Source: DASRTE01 sp035316885 (GTDB lineage: Bacteria; Actinomycetota; Actinomycetes; Jiangellales; Jiangellaceae). From it: a DNA stretch of 41,172 nucleotides. The DNA lies in NCBI GenBank assembly GCA_035316885.1, contig DATHII010000271.1, positions 1 through 41,172 on the forward strand, given 5' to 3'. Shown piece after piece: positions 1-7,600 of this stretch; positions within the stretch are counted from its first letter, which is position 1; every line of letters starts with the position of its first letter. The notes beneath the pieces are model-generated. The model was not told where the DNA came from, ran no database searches, and saw only the letters and a program-made list of their open reading frames with translations. The position numbers and the translations under genes are program-made.

Positions 1-284
1 TCTCATGGAGCACGTCCGCGCCCTCGCGATCTAGGTTGAGCCACGGGGTAGTCGATCAGGCGAGGCGCCAGATGAGGACCGACCGGCCTGCCAGGCTGCA
101 ACCGAGGTTCCGCGTCGGTTGATCCCCGGGAGTCAGCACGCCGCGCCCCATGGAGGCATGGCTGACTTACGGGCTGAACACCGATGTTGACCACAGTGAA
201 TCCACAACTGCGTCGTCGCAACGCCATTGGGCTGCGTGCCACACCTGTGGTCGTGGCGGTCCTGAATACACTCAATCCCCCACT
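1..284. other. No recognisable gene; sequence replacing the 3' end of a CpaF-like gene
   Basis: The CpaF-like gene on the minus strand loses all family similarity at about position 285, where the conserved LAGEN motif ends. From there to the left edge I recognise no protein in any frame and no RNA gene. The minus frame stays open by chance, as is common in GC-rich DNA. This may be the edge of a deletion or of an inserted element whose remainder lies outside the window. Confidence 0.5.
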
Positions 285-1244
285 GTTCTCTCCGGCCAGT
301 AGCGGAAGCGTGCACATCTTCGTCACGGCCTCGGAGTTGGCGTGCACAGTGCACATCCCGGGAATGCCGGAGTTCAGCGCGATGAGCAGGTCGAGGCACT
401 CCTGTTGGCGGACCTCGCCGACGACGATCCGCTGCGGCCGCATCCGAAGCGCCTCGCGCACCAGGTGTCGCAGGCTGATTTCACCGGTGCCCTCCAAGCT
501 GGCCTGCCGGGTCTGCATCCGGACGACGTCCGGCAACGGGATGCGCAACTCGAAGACCTCTTCGCACGTGATCACGCGCTCACGTGCGGGCACAGCCGCC
601 GTCAGGCAGTTCAGCAGTGTGGTCTTGCCCGCCTGCGTGCCGCCCGAGACCAGGATGTTGAGCCCCGCGACAACGCAGGCGTCGAGGAACCTGGCGGCCT
701 GCTGGGTCAGAGTGCCGAGACCCACCAGGTCGTCGAGGTTGGTGGCTCGCACGACGAACTTGCGGACGTTCACTGCCCAGTGCTCAGGGGTGATGTCGGG
801 GATCACCACGTGCAGCCGGCTGCCGTCGGGGAGCATCGCGTCGACGAACGGAGAGCTCAGGTCGATCCGCCGCCCTGATGTCTTGAGCATCCGCTCGACC
901 AGGTCGCGCACCTCCTGATCCGTGAAGATCGTCGTCGTGAGCTCGCTGCGGCCCCGGCGGGCGATGAACACCTTGCCCGGCTCGTTGATCCAGATCTCCT
1001 CGACCGTCGGATCGTCGAGATAACGCTGCAGGGGTCCGAAGCCGGCCACCGAGTCGAGCACCGTGCGGGCGACCGTCCGGGCATCGCCGAGCGGGGGGAG
1101 CGGGCGGCTGAGGCTGCGTTCGTCGTAGGTCGCGACGACGTCGTCGACGATGCGCCGTACGGCTGCTGGGTCGGCGACCGGATCGAGTCCCTCCCGGCGG
1201 ACGACGTCACGGACCTCGGCATCGATGATCTCGAGTGCGGTCAT
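285..1244 (-). pseudogene. CpaF/TadA-type secretion ATPase, 3'-truncated
   Basis: About 320 codons match the CpaF/TadA family, the hexameric ATPases that power Tad/Flp pilus assembly and type II-like secretion at the inner face of the membrane. Visible are the N-terminal region with GFGPLQRYLDDPTVEEIWIN, the Walker A motif GGTQAGKTT, the ITCEEVFELR segment and the Walker B-like RIVVGEVR. ATG at 1244 (MTALEI) is chosen as the start because the frame further upstream has no family similarity. After TVHAN and LPLLAGEN the usual ISARFVVPTVA segment and roughly 80 C-terminal residues are missing and replaced by unrelated sequence. The usual HANSAREA motif also reads HANSEA, a two-residue in-frame loss. 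No tadB/tadC partner is visible. The core is certain; pseudogene status follows from the lost C-terminus. Confidence 0.8.
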
Positions 1245-1418
1245 GCTGCGGACCCCGTCGACGGCTTCTTCGCTCACCTGGCTGTTGGCACCCGTGATCT
1301 GGTGGATGACGGCGGTAACAGCACATGACCCAACTGGATGCCGCTGAGTTATACCGGTGTGTCGCGTCGCTGACCAGCCCTCAGGCGGATATCCACAGGC
1401 CGACGCGCGATCTTCCTC

Positions 1419-1482
1419 CATCTTGTGGCGGGTTAGGAACGTGTGCCCGGCCGGTGTGGCGTGTCTTTCCCGCCACAAGATG
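1419..1482. repeat. 14-bp inverted repeat with 36-nt spacer, 3' of the MFS gene
   Basis: CATCTTGTGGCGGG at 1419-1432 is exactly complementary to CCCGCCACAAGATG at 1469-1482. It begins 12 bp after the stop codon of the minus-strand MFS gene, so it could form the 3' hairpin of that transcript. The loop is long for a terminator and there is no U-tract. It could equally be the scar of a small palindromic element. Confidence 0.5.
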
Positions 1483-1494
1483 ACGGGTGGGCGC

Positions 1495-2778
1495 CTAGCC
1501 GTGCACGCCCACCGGGGCGGGCTCGAGTGCGGATGCTGCCGATCGCTCGGGCCGCTCCATGTTCCGCCAGGGGCCGCCCAGCAATGGCGAGAGGACCACG
1601 AGGAGGTACGCCGACCCGAGCATCAGCAGTGTCGTCGTCAACCCGAGGTGCTCGACGGTGACGCCGGCCACCAGAGCGCCGATCGGCATGGCGGCCCAGG
1701 CTCCGGCGCCCATGCAGCCGTAGACACGCGCCCGCATGCCCGGCGGAGTGCGTTCGAGTTGCACCGTGCCGATGATCGGGTTGATCGACCCCGCAGCCAG
1801 GCCCGCCACAGCGACGGTCATCAGACACAGCCACAATGGCGGCTCGGCTGCGAAGATCAGCATCCGCGGACCGCCGCAGAGCAGGAACGACACGACGAAC
1901 AGTGTTCGCCGCGGCAGCCGGTGCCCGACGACGCCGAACATGAGCGAACCCACCAACGCACCGCCGCCCATCGCCGCGACCAGCAGACCCAGCGCCACGG
2001 AGCCGCCGAGGTGACGGTCGGCGAAGACGGGCAGGATCACCGTCGTCCAGGCCCCGTCGAAGAAGTTGGTGACGACGAGCAGCACCATGATCGCCCGCAG
2101 CAGTCGCTGCCGCCACAGGAAGGCGAGACCATCGCCGAGTTCGTGCCAGTAGGAACTGCTCGCGGCCTTTGGTGAGCTGTCGCCGGCCATCCGTTCGACG
2201 TCGACCGACTTCGGCACGAGCCACGCCACCAGCAGCGCGGACACCGCGAACGTCGCGGCGTTGACCACGAGTGTGTTCACCGGGCCGAGCAGGGCGACCA
2301 GCAGCCCTCCGACCGGCCCGCCCACCAGCCGTGCGCCGCGTTCGAGCGCCTCGAAGGTCCCGACCGCCCGTTCCAGCGGCACGTGCGCGCGTTCGGCGAG
2401 CTCGGGTAACAGGGATGACCGGGCAGTCCGGCCTGGTGTGTCGAACAGGCCGGTGGCGAAGATCAGCAGCGTCAGTGCCCAGAACGGCAGTCCGACCGTC
2501 GCCGCCAGCACGGGCACCGCGAGGATCGTCGCGCCGCCGATCAGGTCGGTGACGATGCTGGTGCGTCGGTAGCCCGCCCGGTCGACGAGAACACCGCCGA
2601 GCGCTCCCCCGATGACGACGGGCAGCACGGCGAAGAACGCGGCCACGCCGGTCAAGGAGGCGCTGCCCGTCGTGTCGAGCACATACAGCGGCAGGGCGAT
2701 GAACGTGATCATGTTGCCGGTCAGCGACACGGCGTGCGCGGCCAGCAGGCCGGTCAGCGGAACCCGACGACCCTTCAC
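1495..2778 (-). CDS. MFS transporter, drug-efflux-like
   Basis: This 427-residue, strongly hydrophobic protein is a major facilitator superfamily permease with about 12 membrane segments. It shows the loop 2-3 signature GGVLVDRAGYRRT after the second helix and a long cytoplasmic mid-loop near SVDERM-like residues VDVERMAGD. The overall pattern resembles the MefA/DHA3-type exporters that remove macrolides and other compounds, but the substrate cannot be read from sequence. GTG at 2778 is chosen as the start because it overlaps the stop of the upstream ArsR-type gene (GTGA) and gives the usual short N-terminus before the first helix. The pairing suggests that the exporter is repressed by that regulator and induced by a ligand. 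Confidence 0.85.
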   Translation of the reverse strand: MKGRRVPLTGLLAAHAVSLTGNMITFIALPLYVLDTTGSASLTGVAAFFAVLPVVIGGALGGVLVDRAGYRRTSIVTDLIGGATILAVPVLAATVGLPFWALTLLIFATGLFDTPGRTARSSLLPELAERAHVPLERAVGTFEALERGARLVGGPVGGLLVALLGPVNTLVVNAATFAVSALLVAWLVPKSVDVERMAGDSSPKAASSSYWHELGDGLAFLWRQRLLRAIMVLLVVTNFFDGAWTTVILPVFADRHLGGSVALGLLVAAMGGGALVGSLMFGVVGHRLPRRTLFVVSFLLCGGPRMLIFAAEPPLWLCLMTVAVAGLAAGSINPIIGTVQLERTPPGMRARVYGCMGAGAWAAMPIGALVAGVTVEHLGLTTTLLMLGSAYLLVVLSPLLGGPWRNMERPERSAASALEPAPVGVHG

Positions 2779-3350
2779 ACGTCGCTCCGGAAACCGAAGT
2801 GGAGCATGGTCACCTGGGCGGCGCCGGGTCGGTTCGGGTTGCTGCGCGCCGACCAACGGGCCGCAACTGCTTCTAGTTCCGAGCGCAGTTCGGCCAGCTC
2901 GTCCGCTGTGAGATGCATGATCGCGTCGCTGCCGGCGGCTCCAGCGATCCACTCCCGGTCGAGCGTGGGCTCGACGTCCAGATAGTGCTCCAGCTTCTGC
3001 ACCCAGCGTGCGAGGATCGTGCGCTGCATCATGTCGGCGGCCAGCCGCCGCTCGGGATCGTCAAGAGTCTCTACCCGGTCCCATACGGTTCGGGCGTGCG
3101 CGGCCCGCCACCACCTCTCACGACCGCTCGGCGCCAGCTCTGGCGCCTCCTCGACGAAGCCGTGCTTCGCCAGCGTCGTCAGGTGGTAGCTGACCGAGCC
3201 GGGAGCCTCGTCGACGACCTCGCTGAGCATGCCGACGTTCTGCGGTCCACGCGCCCTGAGTTCGCCGAGCAGCCGTAGGCGGGTGGGATGTGCGAGCGCG
3301 CGCATCGCACTCGGATCGCGCAACCGGATACGGGAGGACGGATCGGCCAT
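2775..3350 (-). CDS. ArsR-type winged-helix transcriptional regulator
   Basis: A 191-residue DNA-binding protein. Residues ~14-75 form a winged helix: MRALAHPTRLRLLGELR, then the recognition region EAPGSVSYHLTTLAKHGFVEE. The C-terminal half is mostly helical (TADELAELRSELEAVAARW) and probably mediates dimerisation or ligand sensing. No metal-binding cysteine motif is seen, so an organic ligand is more likely than arsenic. ATG at 3350 (MADPSSR) is preferred over start codons further upstream because those would run into the palindromic operator at 3369-3396. The stop overlaps the GTG of the MFS gene, so the two are co-translated. Confidence 0.85.
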   Translation of the reverse strand: MADPSSRIRLRDPSAMRALAHPTRLRLLGELRARGPQNVGMLSEVVDEAPGSVSYHLTTLAKHGFVEEAPELAPSGRERWWRAAHARTVWDRVETLDDPERRLAADMMQRTILARWVQKLEHYLDVEPTLDREWIAGAAGSDAIMHLTADELAELRSELEAVAARWSARSNPNRPGAAQVTMLHFGFRSDV

Positions 3351-3368
3351 GTGGCCTACGCTAGACAT

Positions 3369-3396
3369 ACAAGAACTCACGTGCAAGAGTTCTTGT
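3369..3396. promoter_or_regulatory. Probable operator of the ArsR/MFS operon
   Basis: ACAAGAACTC (3369-3378) and GAGTTCTTGT (3387-3396) form a perfect 10-bp inverted repeat with an 8-bp spacer, in an AT-rich patch unlike its surroundings. It ends 18 bp upstream of the regulator's ATG at 3350. Position and symmetry fit binding by the dimeric winged-helix regulator, blocking the promoter of its own operon. Confidence 0.7.
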
Positions 3397-3438
3397 GTAT
3401 TTTGGTTACAGCTCTGAGGACCTTCAGGACCTTGACTG

Positions 3439-3508
3439 CGTGAGGTTGGTGTCGTCCCAGCGACATAGAGCTCACGTGGATCATGCTCCCAGCAGCACCA
3501 ACCTCACG
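3439..3508. repeat. 13-bp inverted repeat with 44-nt spacer
   Basis: CGTGAGGTTGGTG (3439-3451) is exactly complementary to CACCAACCTCACG (3496-3508). It begins 4 bp after the stop (3513-3515) of the minus-strand gene fragment, so it may be that gene's 3' hairpin. The architecture resembles the repeats at 1419-1482 and 36775-36861. No U-tract follows. Confidence 0.5.
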
Positions 3509-3512
3509 TCGA

Positions 3513-3815
3513 TCACCGGCTGTAGACGTGGCGCAGCCGCTGGGCCCGGTCCGGATTGCTCAGCACATCGGAGGAGTCGGCGAACTGATCGACCGAGCCG
3601 ACCAGTGGAAGGTCGCGCAAGGTGGCGTCACCCACCTGCTCCAGGCAGGTCTCAACGAAGCGGTGCGCCCCGAGCACCTGGAACGACCGACTGCGGAACC
3701 ACCGCGCGGATGGGTCGACTTCGCGCGTGACCGCTGCCGCGTTGTGCAAGCGGGCGACGACCTTGTACGCCTCCACCAGGGCGGCCCCCGGTCTGCGTAG
3801 TCCGTGGTCGGTGGA
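3513..3815 (-). pseudogene. C-terminal fragment of an unidentified protein, fused to a vapC remnant
   Basis: About 100 codons continue in frame from the vapC remnant but bear no resemblance to a PIN domain. The stretch contains VVARLHNAAAVTREVDP, FQVLGAHRFVETCLEQV and LPLVGSVDQFADSSDVLS, which looks like the conserved C-terminal end of a real protein. A DUF4037-type nucleotidyltransferase-like protein is my guess, from memory of similar tails, and is not proven. The N-terminal part of that gene is absent. The 144-residue open frame spanning both pieces is therefore a chance chimera. Confidence 0.45.
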
Positions 3816-4072
3816 CCAGTCCCCGTACGCCGCTCTGGCTACGTTGGCCTGCGACCCGGTGACGGGTTCAACGACGATGTCGGCCTCCGCCAGCAGGTCG
3901 TCGAAGCGGCGGCTTGCGACCGGATCGCGGCTGCCGTCGATGACCAAGGCGGCCCCCCGGAAGTTGGCGGCCGAGATGCGACGTCGCTCTGTCTCCGCGA
4001 TCGCTATTGCGTACGTCGCCGCATCAACCCCGTCACGGAGGATCGCGATGAGCGTGACGTGTCAACGATCAC
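3815..4072 (-). pseudogene. vapC: VapC PIN-domain toxin, frameshifted and truncated
   Basis: The GTG at 4072 overlaps the vapB stop (GTGA), and the frame opens with VIVDTS, the first acidic motif of a PIN-domain RNase. One base is missing near 4053. After the shift the frame reads LIAILRDGVDAATYAIAIAE, then ISAANFRGAALVIDGS and VEPVTGSQANVARAAYGDW, all typical of VapC. At about 3815 the sequence switches to an unrelated fragment. The C-terminal acidic residues needed for the nuclease site (normally in the GLNFGDC region) are lost. The toxin cannot be active, leaving the antitoxin intact beside it. Confidence 0.75.
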
Positions 4073-4326
4073 CGCGGGAGTCCGTCGTCGCCGTACAGCA
4101 GGTCGCCGTGGTTGGCGGAGCGGAACGGCTCACGCAACCGCGGAGCCGCGTCCTTTCCAATCGCCAAGAGCCGCGCGAACAGGTCGTCGCCATGCCGCTG
4201 CCGGCGCACCCCGTCAAGGCGTTCGCGCACCGCGGTGGTCACGGCGACCGTGAGGTTCTCACCGGTCAGCCCGGCAAGTTGCTTGGCCAGCTGAAGAGCT
4301 TCCCCGTTCTTGATGTTCATTCCCAT
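4069..4326 (-). CDS. vapB: VapB-type antitoxin (Rv0623-like family)
   Basis: An 85-residue protein with the standard features of the Rv0623-type VapB antitoxins: N-terminal MNIKNGEALQLAKQLAGLTG (DNA-binding region), GENLTVAVTTAVRERLD, and the C-terminal toxin-neutralising tail ending in YGDDGLPR. ATG at 4326 is chosen because relatives typically begin one or two residues before MNIKN or LNIKN. It normally binds and blocks its VapC partner and represses its own operon. Here the partner is broken, so it is an orphan antitoxin that might still neutralise related VapC toxins or regulate transcription. It lies 17 bp after the ABM-protein stop. Confidence 0.85.
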   Translation of the reverse strand: MGMNIKNGEALQLAKQLAGLTGENLTVAVTTAVRERLDGVRRQRHGDDLFARLLAIGKDAAPRLREPFRSANHGDLLYGDDGLPR

Positions 4327-4343
4327 GAGAAGCTCGGAGCGTC

Positions 4344-4655
4344 TCAGGGCTCGAGCAACGTCTCGTAATGGGCGGACCGCTCGTCGAACCGCGTCAGCAC
4401 CTCCCGCGCCTCAGGAGGGACGTAAGCGACCTCGTAGTCGGCTCCCCCGAATGCCCGAACAGCGACCATTGAGTCGAAGAGCATGAGCGTGGCGAACTCG
4501 ACCTCGCCGTCGAGCTCGCGCCTGAGCAGGTAGGCGCCCTGGTACCCCGCGAGCCCACGGTTCCGGATGCTCGGGAGCACCCGGTTGCTGACGATGTCCT
4601 GATAGGCGTCGGCATTCTCCGGTGTGGTCCAGCCGCGCCAGTAGCGGACGATCAA
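4344..4655 (-). CDS. ABM-fold (antibiotic biosynthesis monooxygenase-like) protein
   Basis: A 103-residue protein with the dimeric alpha-beta barrel pattern: an N-terminal strand IVRYWRGWT, a central LDGEVEFATLMLFDSMVAVRAFGG, and a C-terminal RFDERSAHYETLLEP. Such proteins range from quinol monooxygenases to proteins without known activity, so no substrate is inferred. The start is TTG at 4655, with AAGGGACGG as a ribosome-binding site about 7 bases upstream; no better ATG or GTG gives the full fold. It begins 23 bp after the stop of the glutamate dehydrogenase gene and is probably co-transcribed with it. Confidence 0.7.
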   Translation of the reverse strand: MIVRYWRGWTTPENADAYQDIVSNRVLPSIRNRGLAGYQGAYLLRRELDGEVEFATLMLFDSMVAVRAFGGADYEVAYVPPEAREVLTRFDERSAHYETLLEP

Positions 4656-4678
4656 GGGGCACCGTCCCTTCGCTGTGA

Positions 4679-7600
4679 TCAGGCCGTGTCGGCGCGGAGG
4701 AGGGAGCGCACGACGCGCAGCCCTACGGAGAGCCGGGCCAGGTCGAACGACTCGCTATCGACGATCTCACGCAGGGTTTCTCGAGCCCGCGCCACCACCA
4801 CCGTGTCCGCCTCGGCCCAGGCTCGCACTCGGGTCTTCACGTCGAGACCCTCCTCCGTGCGCTGGATCACCTGGGCGGTCAATGCGGTCTGGACGGCGTG
4901 GAGATCGTCGCGCAACGCCGCCCTCGCCATCGTCTGCCACCGGTCGGTGCGCGGCAGCGCAACGATACGTTCGAGCAGTTGCCCGAGGGCGAGGTGCTCG
5001 CCGAGCTTGAAGTGGACGCGAGCGACCTCGATGAGATCGGTGCCCGTCGTGAGCGAGGACTCGACGATGCCGAGGCCCGCATAGGCCAGCGGCAGCACCG
5101 CCACCCGCACAGCCAGGTCCTCGGGCACACCCGCCCGGAGCAGAGAGTCGCGGCGCTCGACGAACAGGTCGAGCTCGCGACCGACCAGCACGTCGGGCAA
5201 CTCGGCGAGCAGGCGTGCTATCGGGGCCTCGAAGAACTCGATTTGCCACGCGATGTCGATCGGCGGACGGCGGTTGACCGCCAGCCACCGGGTGGCGCGC
5301 TCGGTGATCGTGCGACCTTCCAGCCGCATTTGCGTCTGCAGGTCGGCAGGAACCACGGTGTCGAGAGCCGCGACGGAGGTGAGCAGCTCGGGCATCCGGA
5401 ACACGACGCCGGCCACGGTGTGGGCCCGAGCGAGGTCTTCGATGGTGCTGCCGGTCTCCATGCCCAGCCGGAACCCAAAGGTGGTGCCGGCCTCGTTGAC
5501 CAGCTCGTTGACGACAATCGTGGTGATGATCTCGCGCCGCAGCGGGTGTTCGTCGATCCGGTCGGGGTACCGGTCGCGCAGCGCGCTCGGGAAGTAGGCG
5601 TGCAGGGCGTTACGCAGGTAGAGGTCGTCGGGAAGAGTGCTGCCGACCAGCTGGGCGTAGATCGTGTTCTTGGTGTAGGCGAGCAGCACCGCGAGCTCGG
5701 GGCAGGTGAGCCCACGGCCGGCCTGGAGCCGCTCACGGAACTGGCGGTCGGTGGGCAGGAACTCCAGCGGGCGGTCCAGCTTGCCCTTCGCCTCGAGCGC
5801 GGCGACGTACGCGTGGTGGACGTGCATGAGGTTTGCCGCCTGGTACACCCCGCTGGCTAGTGCGACGTTCTGGCCGTAGTTGTTGGCGAGCACCAGGTTC
5901 CCGACCTCGTCGGTCATCTCGGCCAGCAGCGCATTGCGTTGCTTCTCGGTGAGATCGCCCTCGCGTACGACGCCGTCGAGCAGGATCTTGATGTTGACCT
6001 CGTGGTCGGAGGTGTCGACTCCGGCGGAGTTGTCGATCGCGTCGGTGTTGATGCGGCCGCCCCGCCCGCCGACGCCGGACGTCGCATACTCGATACGGCC
6101 CAACTGGGTGAAGCCGAGGTTGCCGCCCTCGCCGACGCACCCGCAGCGCAGCTCGGCTCCGTCGACACGGATCGGGTCGTTAGCCTTGTCGCCGACATCC
6201 GCGTGGGTCTCGGTGGCCGCCTTGACATAGGTACCGATGCCGCCGTTCCAGAGCAGATCGACCGGTGCCCTCAGGATCGCGCGCAGGAGGTCGGCCGGAG
6301 TCATCTCGGTGACGTCGTCGTCGATCCCCAGCCGTGCCTTGACCTGGGGAGTCAAGGTGATGCGCTTGGCCGTTCGGGGGTGCACCCCGCCGCCCTCGCT
6401 GATCAGGGCGGGGTCGTAGTCGGCCCAGGTGGAGCGGGCGAGCTCGAACAGGCGGCGCCGCTCGGCGTGGGACACCACCGGGTCCGGGTCGGGATCGAGG
6501 AAGATGTGCCGGTGGTCGAACGCGGCGAGCAGCCGCGCATGTGTCGACAACAGCATGCCGTTGCCGAACACGTCGCCGGACATGTCGCCGATGCCCACGC
6601 AGGTGAAGTCCTCGTTCTGGCAGTCGCGGCCCATGTCGCGGAAGTGCCGCTTGACCGACTCCCAGGCGCCGCGGGCGGTGATGCCCATGGCCTTGTGGTC
6701 GTAGCCCGCGGAGCCTCCGGATGCGAACGCGTCGCCGAGCCAGTATCCGTACTCCGCGGAAACGCCGTTGGCGATGTCGGAGAACGTGGCCGTGCCCTTG
6801 TCGGCTGCGACGACCAGGTAGGGGTCGTCGGCGTCGTGACGGACCACCCTGGGAGGAGGCACGATGCTGCGGTCGGCGGTCCGGTTGTCGGTGACGTCGA
6901 GCAGACCTCGGATGAACGTCTTGTAGCACTCGACGCCCTGGGCCAGCCATGCCTCGCGGTCGACCGAGGGGTCGGGCAGCCGCTTGCCGACGAAGCCACC
7001 CTTGGCGCCGACGGGAACGATCACGGCGTTCTTGACCGCCTGGGCCTTCGCCAACCCGAGCACCTCGGTGCGGAAGTCCTCGCGGCGGTCTGACCACCGC
7101 AGCCCGCCGCGGGCGACGGCACCGAAGCGCAGGTGCACACCTTCGACCAGAGGCGAGTAGACCCAGACCTCGAACATCGGCCGAGGCTCGGGCAGGTCGG
7201 GGATCGCAGACGGCTTGAGCTTGAACGAGGTTGCCGCAGGCGGCCGGCCGTCGTTGTCGAGCAGGTAGTAGTTGGTGCGCAGTGTGGCCTGCACGAGACT
7301 CAGGAACGAGCGCAGGATCCGGTCCTGGTCGAGGCTGGCCACCTGGTCGAGCAACTTCTGCAGCCGTTCGACCATCTCCTCGGCGGCCGCCGACCGGGCG
7401 TCGGGGTCGTCCACGAAGCGGTCCGGGTCGAACCGGGTCTCGAACAGGTCGACCAGCAGGCGTGCGATCTCGACATGGGTGCCGAGGCACTGCTCGAGGT
7501 AGTCCTGGCTGAACGTCGAACCGGCCTGGCGCAGGTACTTCGCGTAGGCCCGGAGCACGGCCGCCTGCCGCCAGGTCAGCCCGGCCCGCAGCACGAGGGC

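Noticed and set aside
1419..1482. Terminal inverted repeats of an insertion sequence
   Set aside because: Only 36 bp lie between the arms, there is no transposase and no target-site duplication was seen.
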